From: Stenopsyche tienmushanensis
Taxonomy: Eukaryota; Arthropoda; Insecta; Trichoptera; Stenopsychidae
Direction: 5' to 3'
DNA: 64,000 bases
Assembly (NCBI GenBank): GCA_008973525.1
Contig: WACJ01000424.1
Location: 121,930-185,929, forward strand
The notes below the pieces were generated by a model. It ran no database searches. It was not told the origin of the DNA and was given only the letters and a program-made list of their open reading frames with translations. A program made the position numbers and the translations under genes. Positions 23,182 to 36,900 of this stretch are shown here, in pieces; within the stretch, counting starts at the first letter, position 1, and each line of letters starts with the position of its first letter.

Positions 23182-25017
23182 CTGTATGACATGTTATGGT
23201 TTTTAAGTTATTTTATAACATTTATTGTATATAACAAAATTCAAAATATTTCAACTTTACACTAAGCTTTTCATTCCAATAAATCCATATAATTAGGCGT
23301 TTATATAATTTAAAATCGTATTTTTTAAAGCCTGCTTTGAAACGCAAGACAGTTATATTAATATACAGGAAGTTCTCATATAACACAGTTATTTTTTCCA
23401 CGAAAATATCGCGTTATAAAAAGCCGTATTATGAAGTAATTGTGAGATATGGAGATAATTTGTGTTGGCGGATTGATGACTAAATGATTTGGCCAACGCT
23501 AACGAGTAAGAAAAATGTGATTTTTGCTCAAAAATAAAGCTTAATTTACAGTCTAGACTTGATACTGCAATCGAAATTTTCAAATTTTTGAGTTTCATTT
23601 TGACATCAATGTTTATTGTATAGTAGAATTGATTTAATATTTCTACACATAAAATGAGAAAGTCAGATTTATTATTGGATATTTTTAATTTTTACGATAT
23701 GTATATATGCAATTTTATTAACTATTCAAATCTCATTTTGATATAAATGTTGATTTTTTTTGCCAATCTCTTTGTTTTTTCTCGACAAATCTGCTATTTT
23801 GATTATATGTTAGGTCATATATTTGCCCTGTTGAAATCTAAAAAAATAAAAGGCGTGGAAAACTTTCTGAGTTTATGGCTTTTAACTCATTTCATCCGCT
23901 TGCTTGAAAATGCATTTTTTATGCAGTTTATTTCGTTTAGTCGAAATGTGGTGTTACATGTATCCATAATTTTGCTACAATATTAAAATAATAAAACTAT
24001 TGTTTTTCCCATAAAATTCAACGATTTCGATATGTGCGCTGTGATGTCAAAGTAAGTAATATATATTTTTTTATAAAAGTAATCTTTCTTTTCAGAAAGT
24101 AGAAGAATCTCTTACCAATCTGTCTTTGAAATCTGCATGAAATCTAGACCAGATGATACATTGTAGAAAACATAGTGACGTGGAATGTGTTACCATAAAA
24201 TCTTCGCATCATGAAACTCCAGATAGTCTATAATAGCAGTCTGCAGTCGTATAATAATTTATAAATGTGCTTTGAAGAATGAATCTAAAAAAATCGAGTA
24301 TTTGTACAGCAAATAAAATTGAAGCATGTTTTTAATGGCATACCAGAATGTGTCATCCGTGTTATAGATTTTTTTATATAGCTGCGGAGGCGAGTCAAGT
24401 AGCAAGCAATCACACTGAATAAATTGCTTTTACAGAGGCATCATTTGTAAAAATGTAAATAAATTAGCGAAAGGTTTCATTCAGAGCTGGATGTGTAGGT
24501 TAATTTACGAGGACATAAAGGATAAAGCTGCGAGCGGTCGGTGGAGTCGTCCTTGTAGCGGATATAGGTTTTAAATCAGAGGAGGATTTCGGCGGGGTTA
24601 CATTTCACGGTTTGATGTGTAAAAGCGTCACCAGTTACGCCGTAATTCTCTGTGAAACTGTGGCGCGCGTCCATCAGCGACGCCCAATAAATAACGGACC
24701 CCACCCTCTCGCCCCATTTGCTTTTAATTTGCTCCGGATTCCCATCACCGCACACCCACTGATAGAATCAAACAGCCATTTGCAATAAATCCTCTTCGAA
24801 GCCATCTACAATTCAATTGCCATTTTTTTCTATTCGCAGAACACCCGGGACAAACAACTCGACCATAAATAATACCTTTAAATACGAAGACTATGGCGGT
24901 GCTTTCAAAAATTGGGGGCGCGTATCGATAGAATGCCGCTCTTTCGTCTTTTAAGGGTTAAAACATTTGGCATCTACTGCATAATCGCACAAAGATAAAT
25001 CGCACAAAAAAAGCTAT
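23182..25017. other. intergenic, no gene recognised
   Basis: AT-rich to about 24450, then GC-richer (24520-24960) without a convincing frame. The T-rich frame at 23747-23986 is hydrophobic by composition only. Confidence 0.45.
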
Positions 25018-25317
25018 GACTAACATAGAAAAAGTGAAGATGCGCTCCATGGATTTTAAAAACCGCACAACTTTGAAACAGATATACAAAATACATTCAA
25101 AATCGTATAAAAAAAGTTAATACAAAAAATCTGGTATCTTAAATGCCAGACATCCATTGGGAAAATACTAATTATTTTAATTACAAATTATAATCGCTGT
25201 ATGATAATTTTCGTTGTGATTTTCTACTTCTGATGATTCTTCGGAAGAAATAGTATACCCAGTATCAATGTCATCATTATTCTGTGTAAATTTTCTCTTT
25301 CCAACAATACAACTCAT
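25018..25317 (-). mobile_element. pogo/Tigger-like DNA transposon fragment, copy B
   Basis: On the minus strand, a 46-codon piece (25317-25177) reads MSCIVGKRKFTQNNDDIDTG, then YTISSEESSEVEN, closely matching copy A at the window start. Beyond the stop, the non-coding part repeats copy A (GTGCGGTTTTTAAAATCCATGG, then the CTTCACTTTTTCTATG block and TTTTTTTGTGCGATT). An acidic transposase tail fits pogo-type elements. Further GCACAAAAA/GCGGTTTT-like echoes at 25440-25510 suggest a second, more decayed fragment abutting it. Confidence 0.55.
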
Positions 25318-26039
25318 AATTAGTTAAGATGTTACTATAGTCCCTAACTCAAAAAAAAACACAAAAGGCGACTGTTTAAAAAAAAATCAGTCAAGTAATT
25401 TTTTGTTCTTATTTTGTCACAGTTTTATTTTTTTAAATAATTTAAAAAATGCTTTTAAAAAAACCGTATAACTTCGAAATTGCACAAAAAAATTCGCACA
25501 AAAAGAGGTTTGATTATATCTGAAACATTTTATGAGGATATTAGCTTCAGTATCATTTTGGCATACATGGTAAGTGATCTTTGTGTCAGCTTCATCATGA
25601 TTTTTTATTCATATAAAATATTTATCATCATCATAGTGATTATTATTGTATAAGGTATTAAAAATAGCTTATTCCAGCTTTTATAAAATTAAACGTAAAT
25701 TTCTTGTTGGTTTCAGCAAGTTTAAACCAGTCTGGTAATATCTTAACAAGCAATAAATAATCTGGCAATACTTATAAATGATTACTATCTACTAATTCAT
25801 AGAAAATTTAAAAAAACCTACTTTTATAATATTACCTAATTATGTTGAATTTTCACGATTTCAACCCTCTCCCTTCCCAAACCCAACGGCATTCAGTCGA
25901 CAGACTGTCATAATGATAGCCCAGAAACACACTATGATAATCTCATTTACTACTAAACGATCGGCGTTATTATTATAGCATTCAAAATTATCCTTGCACG
26001 ATAAAAGTCTATTTTTTCCTTAGTCCTAATATGATAGAT
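25318..26039. other. intergenic, probably more decayed transposon DNA
   Basis: 25440-25510 (CCGTATAACTTCGAAATTGC, then ACAAAAAAATTCGCACAAAA) echoes the end of the adjoining Tigger-like fragment. The rest is AT-rich with no features. Confidence 0.4.
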
Positions 26040-26160
26040 CTTCCAAAAGGAGCTCTTCTTCTTTTCATAAAATCGTTTTCTAAAATTTCACATCGCTTTC
26101 CACATATGCTTTAATTAAGATAAAATTATTTGAATAAGGTTTTTATGCAATAAAAGATTT
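26040..26160 (+). repeat. dispersed repeat family X, copy 1 (partial)
   Basis: CTTTCCACATATGCTTTAAT, then TAAGATAAAATTATTTGAATAA, aligns with 59660-59710 (CTTTCCACATATGATTAAAT, then TAGGATAGGATTATTTGAAT). No coding and no clear terminal repeats. The family is unnamed. Confidence 0.45.
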
Positions 26161-29100
26161 ATGAATGAGTTGCGGAATTATTATTATGTATAAATTATAT
26201 TGTATTGATTGATGTAAGGTAGAATCATTGTCGATTATACCTTATTTTTAACAACTACAACAATTAAAACAATGAGGCTGATTATTTTGATCTATTCTCT
26301 AAATTTAAATCCATATCTATATCCCTGGGAATGCTCAAAAAAGAACTATGTTGACAGCTAGATTTAGTATTTATTAAAATTTCCAAATATTAGTAGAATT
26401 TACTAGTTTTTATTGTATACTTACATTTAACTTTAAATTTGATTACAAATCTACATAGTAAATTCACATACATTTCTCAAAATATGAGAGTTATTTATTA
26501 TTCATATTAATTATAGAGACATTACAAAATAACGTTGAAATCAATATAGGAAGTGATAAACTTCGAAAGTCAAAGTTGTTAGCACCATATTAGGAGATCT
26601 ATAAATAAAGATCTGTATGGTAAAATTTAACAATCTCCAATCAATCAAAAATTCATAAGATATCGTGATTGGAGATATCGTGGCAAAGAGATAAAATTGA
26701 CATTGATAATGATCAATAGGATTTCATAAAATATTTATTGAATAAATTTGCAATATTTTTGGATGATATTTCAATTTGCTTATCATTTTGTCATGGAAAA
26801 TAGAACATTTCGATTTCATGACATTAATAATATTCTTATTTAATTTCCAAGGGGTTCAGATTTTATTTACTATTAAATAATATGTTTAAGTTTAAAAAAA
26901 ACTATATTGAAAGCTTTCACATGAAATTCTTCACAAACATTTTTTTATTGCAGTCTTACATGGTTTTTGTGACTGCTCATCAAAGATATCTCCTTTGAAG
27001 ATTAGAACTGATAAATAGTTACATTTTTTTGAACGACTTAAGTCGATTTGCATTCTGAAAGTTCAATCAGGCTATAATAGTGACTACATGAAACAATCTT
27101 GATTGATTATGTAATCCGTCTCTTATAATAGCCTACACGATATTCGTCGTACACATAAAAAGATTCGCCGAATAAAACAGCTTGAAGTCGCCGATATGAG
27201 AAAACATTTTAATGTGTCTCATAAAGCCCGAGAATAATATTCTGAGAAACATAAACTCTGCACTTCAATGGTTAAAGCATTTTAAATTATTTTTGTATGA
27301 AATAATGCTTCATCTGGAGCTGGCTGCATTTGTGGTGAATGAATATTTCACAATATTACGACGTTCTTTCTACTTTTGTGAGTATCTTTAAAGCAATAAA
27401 GAATGGGCAATCCTTGAGTTCTAGCAAATTTATTTGACCGCAATCGTCATTTTGTTGTTAAATGCAAATTTCAAGACCTTTTGCGATTATAGACGTATCC
27501 ACCATTTCGATGTAAATGCTAAATGACATCCTGAATGACATCATATTCGACCGCATAATAAAGGATAAGTCGCCACGAGAATGAATTTACCGATAAAATG
27601 ATTATCTGAAGATTGGATGGAGGAGGAGACTGTACCAATTTCATGGGAAATAAAATAAATAGCCGTTTGGGGAAGTGTTTCCACCCCTCCCATCACCTAC
27701 TCGATATTTTCCGCCATCCCGCAGGATAACAGTCCATGGGGATGACTAACGGCGCGCCTGATAATCCTTATAACTCCTAATGATTTCCCCAGGACTCTTG
27801 GCGTAGTCTCAACACAACAATGGCGTTGCTCTTAGACGATTATATAATGACAATTAACATATTATGCTGCTCAATAAATCGCACTTTAATTAACGTGCTT
27901 TTTAAATAAATCTTCATTTTTGTGTTTTAGTCCTTAGAAATCTGCAGATTGACGATATTTTAACTATTAAAAAAATGTAGAACATGAAAATGTGTATAAT
28001 TTAGATCGATTTCATTCAATTTGATTGAATTTTTCAGATCTAATGAATAGCATACGATCTAGTAAAAATATTATACGGTTGAAATAGGATGTATAGACAA
28101 TGTATAAATTTACCGGTATGAATATTGATTAAGTATAAAATATGGTGAAATTTGAAATAAGTTTTCCAAAAAATCTCTTTGCATTCGAGTTTTCAAAGAT
28201 GGATTTTTCAAGTTCAACATTCAGAATATTTGGGTAAGACGATCCTTTGTGAATGTATCAAAATAAAACAGAATTCTATTGACATTTTAGACTCTCAAGA
28301 CCTCGAATCAAGACCTGTTCAGGTCATGATTTTAGCTGCAATTGTAGTTTTTGCACTTTTATTTTTGGGTCAAAGTATATTCTATTTACACAAATCTTAT
28401 AGCTTTTATATGATTAATTAATGTATGCTGGTACATATATTTCACTGAGTTGTATTAAAGAGGTTTTTATGTATTAAAATATTTTTTAAAAAAATATGAT
28501 ACATTAAGTCAGTAATATTACGTGCTGTTTAATTATGAATTGAATTAATCGTATTTAGGTTTGATTAAATACATTTTTTTTGTTTGTCACTTATCATTGT
28601 CGATTATAAATACTTTGGCGTCGACAACGTGCCGCCACTGAGCGCATCTCGGGGGCAGAAGACTTGTTCTGTTTAGTATCAAATTAATTCAATGCTCTGA
28701 AGCAATTCATTTAATCAGTGACAGGGCAGAAGGCACAAGTCACCCCCTAACAAGAATTTGTCTTTGCCCAGCTCTTCTCACCCTTTATAAAAATACAACC
28801 CTTTATAACGATTGCTTTTTAAAACGCTGTCAATGAATCCGGGATTTAATCATGAGCCCTTTCTTTCGAGGAGAAAATTAAGAATCGCCATTTACAAGAT
28901 GAGAAAGAAACAAATTACTCCGAGACACGTTTTTGGAATAAATTAAATTTGCAATTAAGTCCGCCTTAATGTGCATTTACGTCGGATGCATCGATGGGAA
29001 GAACGCTCAGACAAGTGCCGATTTCCGTCTGTAAAATAATTAATTAGTTCTAGATAAAAATATTTTCGATGTACACGTGTCCATTAACTACCGGTTCTGA

Positions 29101-30040
29101 TGTTTTTATCGTCCTCACGTGGTGTTAGAAAGAAGATTTTAGTGCCCCCTTTGACTGGCATGCCGCTACTTTTATGCAGTTCTAATAGTGCACACAAAAA
29201 GCTACAGGAATGATAAGAAGGTGCACTTCATCATCGTATCTGCAGTTCATAGCGTTTTTCAGGATGAATGAGCCACGCTCTATCGTGAAGTGGCGGCGCC
29301 TAGTCGCCATGTAGGATCAGAAAATGAGTACTCAATAGAACCGCGACAAGTGGATTATCTTTGAAAAAAAGGATGCATTATTATCGAGGAAGAGCAATAT
29401 GTTTGTTCGAGGAGAGATGCCCTCTTAATGTTCTAGGTTTTTCAAGATCATCAACCTCAACAGAGTGCTCTTCGGTACTTAAATGAGGCACTTAGGGTAG
29501 CGCTTAACAACTAAAAAAAATTAACATGCGGTTGACGATATTTCGAATTAGCATAATTTAAATTTTTAAATATAAACCGTGTGGTGTTGTTTAGAGGCAG
29601 GGTTAAAATGTCAAAAGAGGCGGATCGTATCTGCGTGTCCAGGCAAGCAAGAGAGAGCTGGTAAATATGTGATTAAAATGCAAAGGAAGTTAGCAGAATT
29701 GTCTGAGCATAACACAGTCTGGGCTGACTGTAGCAGACGGGAATAAAGAGCCTTAATAGGGATACCGAAAGGAAGTTGAACTAGTTAAAGTTGGAAGTGG
29801 ACAACTCGGAACATGAAGGCAATTTTCCGGTAAGGATATGAGCGAGAACCGGCCAGGGTTTGCTCTCCATCTGATTAAAAACTGTTCTTGCATTTTTCCC
29901 GATTGTTCGTTTCGCATTTTTATATTCTAAATAAGTAGAAATTATTTGCAAAATTTTCAATCAATCAAACAGTCGTGAATTAAAAAGTAATTATTTTCTC
30001 TATAAGAGAAAGGGATCTACTAGAATGATTCGTCTTCTAT
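26161..30040. other. intergenic, no gene recognised
   Basis: AT-rich, with GC-richer patches at 27640-27800 and 28600-29300. A T-rich frame at 28179-28421 contains one hydrophobic stretch but has no recognised start or motif. Nothing else is supportable. Confidence 0.45.
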
Positions 30041-30240
30041 ACTTATTAAAATTAGGATAGGGATATTTTAATAAAATAAAAAAATACAATAGGATCTAAC
30101 TTCTATGAATAAGCATTATTTCAATAGATCAATTAATAAGTCTCTCAGTACTTACGTTTTCAAATTCAGGAAATCAAGGTAAACATGGATCGAAACGATC
30201 GATTTAAAATTTGTTGGTATGGTAAAAAAAAATTTCATCA
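30041..30240 (+). repeat. dispersed repeat family X, copy 2
   Basis: This aligns in order with 59680-59880: ATTAAAATTAGGATAGGGAT, then CTTCTATGAA, CTCAGTACTTACGTTTTCAA and AATCAAGGTAAACATGGATC. It is diverged and non-coding. Together with 26040-26160 and 44140-44250 it defines an unnamed repeat of at least 200 bp. Confidence 0.45.
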
Positions 30241-30401
30241 TCTAGATCTAAACCGCCATAATTTACAACATATGCTAAAATCACAAAAAATATTTTCCAT
30301 TTTATAAACAATTATTCTAATCTATGAGATCATAATTGATGAATATTCCCGATTTATTATTTTTTAAATACCATAAAATTAAATACCAACAAAACCTAGA
30401 A
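30241..30401. other. intergenic spacer
   Basis: AT-rich, nothing seen. Confidence 0.5.
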
Positions 30402-30508
30402 TAGTGTCAATAAATCCATAGGATTTTTTCACTTTAAACTTTTTTTCCCTATATTTGATTTTTCACAATTTCGAAAAAAAATCCTACGAACTTATTGAGT
30501 GATATGTA
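30402..30508. mobile_element. MITE copy 2 (CTCAATAAGTTCGTAGGAT family)
   Basis: The right end is intact: AAAAAATCCTACGAACTTAT, then TGAGTGATATGTA. The left end is decayed (TGTCAATAAATCCATAGGAT, then TTTTTCACTTTAAAC) but still the inverted counterpart. The inner CACTTTAAAC is the reverse complement of the GTTTAAAGTG found in copy 3, so the interior lies in the opposite orientation. Confidence 0.65.
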
Positions 30509-30844
30509 ATACTTGTAACCCATGATTCGAAATATCGCAATCTAGAAAATATGGGATAAATTGAATTATAGACTATTTAGTTAATATTAAAAAAATATAG
30601 AGGGGTAAATTTTACGACATTGATGATTTATAATCCAAACTTTAAAAAAAAAATTAATGGTATTTCTATTTAGAGAAGATTATTTGAAAATGTTTTAAGT
30701 GGAAGTGAATCTAGACGATCTTTAATATCTCCTAAATTTGTCAGTACGATATAAACATTTTTTACAAATGTGTCTCTAATTTCTATAATATATTCATTCA
30801 ACATTTTTTGCTAATATTAATTTCGCAGTAATTATATTTGAAAA
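30509..30844. other. intergenic spacer
   Basis: AT-rich; nothing seen between the two MITE copies. Confidence 0.5.
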
Positions 30845-30963
30845 ACATAACTCAATAAGTTTGCAGGATGTTTTGGTAAAATATTGCAAAAAAACGACCC
30901 CAAATGTAGAAGAAAAACGTTTAAAGTGAAAAAAAATCCTACGAACTTATTGAGCGATGCATG
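30845..30963. mobile_element. MITE copy 3 (CTCAATAAGTTCGTAGGAT family)
   Basis: The left end CATAACTCAATAAGTTTGCA and the right end ATCCTACGAACTTATTGAGC are inverted repeats of each other. The interior CGACCCCAAATGTAGAAGAA matches copy 1. The total is about 119 bp with no coding capacity. A minus-strand frame spanning it (30832-31023) is therefore not a gene. Confidence 0.7.
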
Positions 30964-33900
30964 TAAAATTTTAATATCTTTTGATTTATGTGTCCTTATT
31001 CTTTGAATTGTAGAGATTTTCATTTGAATATTATATCGATATTCAAGAATATAGATGTGGTTAACTGCCTTTTTTAAATCATACTAAAATTATCAGACAT
31101 TGATTCGGAGATGGCTGCTCCCTGAAGATATTGAGCAGCAATTGCTAACATCCGTAGTTGAAAACGCTGTTACATATCTACTTTTTTAAGTAATATAAAA
31201 GTTGCTCGGCCGAACTTAATGGCGCAGACATAATCAGGAGCTTACGATAACCAACCAAGGAAAAAATCACAAGGGGCTGCCGCACTAAATAAGCTTTGCG
31301 CACACACACAACCCATTTCTACATGCGAACGAAGCTTTTCTTCCCGATTTTATTTTGTTTTTTTGCTCTATCTTTGTCCGATGGTAAGCTTTCAAACGGC
31401 TCTGATGTGCGCTCGAAAGTGTTTCATTAAAAATTGTTATCAATCGTGGGGTGATCGGCTCAATAATTCGAGGCTTCCAGTGTCAATCTGCAAAAAATCC
31501 ATTTTTGGATGATAATAAATCATATTTTTTACTGAGGTCTACCCGAGCAGATACGCGAATCTTCACTGTCATTATAGCGCGAGTGAATCCCCCGGAAGCC
31601 CCCGAAGAAGCGCCCTCGTAACCGCCTGGACCCCTTCTGTTCCTCCCGAAGATCCTCATCCCGATGATCGTCTCCACATCGCTTCAGAGATATGTTTACA
31701 CCGAAGTTTCGTTCCGTATTTACTTAGCATGCAAGAATTCACCGGCAGCCCTTTGAAGTGGTCCCATCTGGCGGGCGGCGCTCCGCCATCCTCTGCTTTT
31801 TTTCCTCGTTTCTTAATCGCCACCGTTTTCCTTGCCTCGTCATAATTATTTTTTTCTCCCTCGAATATAAAGTTGTTCGTCGTCATTAAAGATTGTAAAA
31901 CTTTTGGACGGGCATTCGGAGATATCTTATTGGTGGCACTCGAAAGGCTTTAACGGCCGGCATTTAATTAACGGGCATATTAAAATATAGGCGGCACGTG
32001 TTCCGAACTCGCTCCCGGATGGCTCCTGAAGGAGCTGCGTAGAATTTTCACGTAGGAAACTTGGGCAATAAAATAACGATATTCGTAGCTATTTAGCGTG
32101 ATAAATGCCTAATACAAGATAACACTACATAAACAGCACTCAGCATTAGCATAAAGCGTTTTAAAAACATCAACGCACGACCTCCATTTATTTCGAAACG
32201 CCTCTTATCGCATATTCAGCATTGGATGCTGCGAAATTAACACGTCCCGAATGGAAATCGCAAATCTTCGACGTACCGAAAATATAAAAGTGTTCTGGCA
32301 ACGCGATAAGTGCTTGAGTCGAGCAAAATGATATGAAACATACTCCAATAAAAGCTTTGGTTTGCTTCGTGTATTTTTATCCTATACATTTCGAAAAATA
32401 CTCATAAAAAGAGCTTTGGCTAATAAGACACATTAAATTAAAACATGATCCTCTCTATGCATAGATAAAATCAACAACATTCCAATATGAACTGAAACTG
32501 AACCGAAAATCGATATTCGGTAAAATCGTTATTCTTGCTAAAATACAAATTGGAACTAAAACGATTCGAAAATTTCAGTTTTTCAGTTTCAGTTCAGTAT
32601 TTTTTGGGTTGACATAATATTCACCATTCTTATGTGGTATTTGTTTGATTGTATTCATCTGATTCTTGATCGTTTCCATTGATGATATCGGATATTTTAT
32701 ACACATTATTCAAATATAACCCGGAATTTTGCTGTCTAAATTTATTAGTGATATTTAAAAATACAAATGGAGTGTTATTTTTTTACATAGTTACCTTCAT
32801 TAATAATGTACATTCAATCGGATAGGAAGCTCCTTTATCCTGTCACTGAAGAAAAAAGGCAAGAAGTAGCATCCATTGTTGCGCAACACGTTTTCTTGTA
32901 AACAAGGGGGTGAATTTTTAAGGTCAAATAAAATCAAAAAGATTAGAATTTTATTTACATTTCAAAACGCATATTTTAAAAATAAAAGGGCATTGAACAT
33001 AATGAAAAATAATGTCGTTATAGCGAAATGCCGTGTAAACCAACCGTATAGCGAGGTATAGGCGCATCTGAAATCGTATTTAATGTTTTCATAAATTGTT
33101 AGAAACAATTATGATAAATAAATCGTCTAAAATTACTATTGACAAAACACCCTAATAAAATTTGACTTGTCATCATATTTATTGGAAAATTTACCTATAA
33201 AACTGCCCATTAAGTCAGATTCCACAAAATTTATTTGGCATTTCATTAAAGGAAACGCTTTGCATAGGTTCGTATATTAGTTCAGCACGAATGACATCCA
33301 AATACATAAGTTACTTGATGATCCTATTAATATGATAGTAAAACGTTCACAAATGACAGGACGTATCGCTTGTTGACGATCAAAGAAACTGCTTCAAATA
33401 AACTCGACGACCATAAATCTAATTCCGAGAGCGGATTTTCGAAATAAATAACATGCCGAATGTATGAATTAATTTGATTTTAATTTTTTGCGGCCAGTTT
33501 GAGGTTTGTTCGGATGGGATGAAAATATCTCGGCATTCTTCGCTGCCGGAGCATATATATATTGTTCTGCAATGACTAAGTGAAACGCCTCAAAATAGAT
33601 CCATCATTCGTAATTACAATGTAGTTTTTCGCTATAACGAATACATTCTCTGCTAAACCGCATTGTTCGCAATATGAAGTGCACTTTTCAGCGACACGCA
33701 TTCAATATTTTGACAATATCATTTTGTGAACGTTGAATGCAGCATCATGAAGATGCACTTTTTGTTTATTGTCACTGTCTGAGGCGTTTACATCGGGATA
33801 ATGAAGTGGAGAAGATCGATTGCCGGTGACAATCGTTCAGGTGTAGCAAACCATTTCGTATTTGTTCAATAAAACTATCAAATATATATAAATTAATACT

Positions 33901-36900
33901 TAAATACCCAATGTATCATATAGATTTTTTTATCGCTTAAATTTTTTTTTATCTTATGTCTCCGTATTGCTGTTGTTTATTATGGATTGTTAAAAGGTTT
34001 GATACCCCTTTTTGACGGCTGTTGTGGGTGTCCTCCGGCTGTTTTGTAAAACGGTCAACCCCCTGCTGGCCCATTTTAAGTTGGCTTGTTACAACAACCC
34101 CATGTTTGTATTGCCCTTGATTGCTTGAAGTGACGTATTCGTCAGGGTGGTCAATACGACAATTGCCTGAAAATACAAAAGATTTTCTCTGTATATGTAC
34201 ACGAAATTATTTTGATATTAACGACAATTTTTTGTTATTCCATAACTGAATAACTATAATTTATATGGAATCAATGATACATTTTTGATCAAGAACTGAT
34301 TTCGTCAGTGAATCTATAGTTTTTTTCGTATTCGCATAATCCCTTTATATCAAATACCAATTAATATAAATCAAATGTAAAAATCAAAGAATTTTACTGA
34401 GCTTTGTATTTTTTAAACTCAGGATTCATCTCGTCTTTTTAAATACAAGTTTATAAATTTATTGTAATACAATCTTATTTTATTAATCATAGTAGGGTTC
34501 CACTCCACCACCCTAAGTTAAATCGATCGTTGTAAAGTTTTTATTTATAATTGTCAATTGCTTGAGTAAATACACATCAGCTAAACATCTCGCATAATAA
34601 ATTGCGTACACAAACAGTACTTGTATTAGTTCTATAATATTTACGAAGATGCGCATAATAACTCTTCAAAGTTTCATCGCAATCTGATGAACGGTATGGC
34701 AGCGTATAAAATATGAACAAACATTTTTTTATACATAAGATATATAATTGTCATCTCATATATTACATTTACGATCTATTTCATTATTTTGTCACGTTTC
34801 ATAAAAAAACACTTTTGAACATATTTCAAAAAAGGAATATACAATAGTATTTGGGCGATTTTATTTTCATATAGTACAAAACAGAGAGAGTACAAATATT
34901 CATCAACAGATGAAAACATGATAAACATTAAAGTTTAAATGGATTGTATCCTTCTGAAATCTATCCAGTTGAAAATTATCAAGATATACTTAGATCGAAT
35001 CATTATCATTAGTAGAAAAATTAACTCACTAATCAAATGGTCAATCTCAATCACGTCTTAGTGTTTGAGTTGCTCAACATAATTTTCTAAAATTTAATTT
35101 TATCTTCATTGCTAACTTTCAGATTAAGTTGTTGAGTAAATTGTATAATATTGATTAATTCTATATTGAAACGTCCTTTTAAGAATTTTTTTTCTCAGTT
35201 CTTCTGCAATTTCTTAGGCAAAAGTCTTGAATAATAGACTTTAAAGTTAGCAACCCTATTGATCCATAGCCTGTAAATGCTTGTGGTTTTAAGAAGTAAA
35301 TAAACGTGCTATATGAACTTTCCATCTTTTTTTCTAAAAGGAGCAGTCACTGAAAATATATTTTTTCAAATTTTAAGTATCCCTTCAAAATGATGACTGT
35401 GTGTTAATAGCATTTATTTTATAATATGCTTTAAATATATGTATCGTATATGGTCCCAAATTTGAGAATGAGTCGGTCGTCGTATTTTTTGCGCCATAAA
35501 TCTGAACGACAATCTGGACGTCTTCTTGTGTTGCAACATAGCCCATTTTTTTCTAAAAAGAACAATGACAAATGACATGAAAGTGAAGGACCAAGACAAT
35601 TTAACAGATCAACAGCATCCCAAACAAATGGACCACCGCTGGAATTCAGCGAAGGACCGACACATCTGTACGACGAGCAGGTGATCTTGCGAATTTGGGA
35701 GCGTGCACGCCAAATTTATTGTCACTTGTTTTGGACACTTTGGTCACATTAAAGCAATAATTCTTTAGAGGCAATGTGTGACTTCTTTTGTGGCGAAGGA
35801 TAATCGCTGGCAACTTAATAATGACGGTAGGCGTTGTTCGGGTTTTCTTTTATTTGAAAACGATTATACAATTGGAGCACTTAACCATTCAAGAGCCACA
35901 TAAAAATATTTAGCCATAGAATCGGTACGACGAAGTACATTTTTTTCGTTTAAACAAATTATCATTATTAGATCACGATCCCGCATACATCATTAATCTT
36001 CGCATTATCGGCATCATCGATTTCGAGTTTTTCTTCGGTACAAATAAGGTCAAGAGATTGCTTCTGATAGTGGGTCCTGATGAATCGTCGTTAAAGCTCG
36101 CCATGCAGGCGGCTCTTCTCTTGTCAACTTTCAAATTTTTTTTGACATCTTTAATGGGCTCATTTGGCTGTTTTGTTTATAAACTTGAAGACTTTTATGG
36201 ATTCGAAGACAGCACTGTCGCTTGAACATCAAACGCTGGCTAAATTTGTATATCGTATACAAATGAAGCATGTGTGGATTGATATGACTTTATGACGTAT
36301 TCATTTGGACGTTTATTAAATGTATCATTATTTATTTCATGTAAGCACCAGTGGTTCCAAATTGTGGAAATTATATTAAATTTTAAGATTCTCATATAGC
36401 ATTGATTTGTCTTCTGGTTAATTATTACGAAAGCATTGTACGAAGAATAGTCCAGCGAGAGAAGAATTCTTTGCTAAGCGGGAGGTCCACGGTCTTGCGG
36501 GTGACATGATGAAAACAATGGATCATCATCAGTAATGCAGCAAATATTTGTCATTGCTCTACCATCGTCTCTTCTCCACAGCTTCCCATGACTTGTTTGC
36601 TGACCGAGCTTATCGTGCGGCATAGCCTTTGCTGCTGATATAGACTAAACCAGATGAAAAGATATCTTTCATTTGATTAACTCTGTGTTCTTAATATACT
36701 TTAATAACCCATTCCTATTCTTTATATAAATATGACATCGTGTAATTTTTAATATGCAAATAAATCGATTGAATCAATATTAATCATGATGAAATACAAT
36801 ATGGATACAAATCGATGTAACTTTTCTGTACAGTCGACCTGGACGCATTCTGCAGGCTTCGAATTCCAGTTCCGTGAGCTGTGGACATTTATCTCTTTCA

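Noticed and set aside
28179..28421. 80-codon frame with one hydrophobic segment
   Set aside because: It starts at TTG with no supporting context. The hydrophobicity follows from T-rich DNA and no family is recognised.
31483..31886. Two overlapping minus-strand frames, Gly/Arg-rich and Lys-rich
   Set aside because: Composition follows the GC-rich island; no domain and no conserved start.
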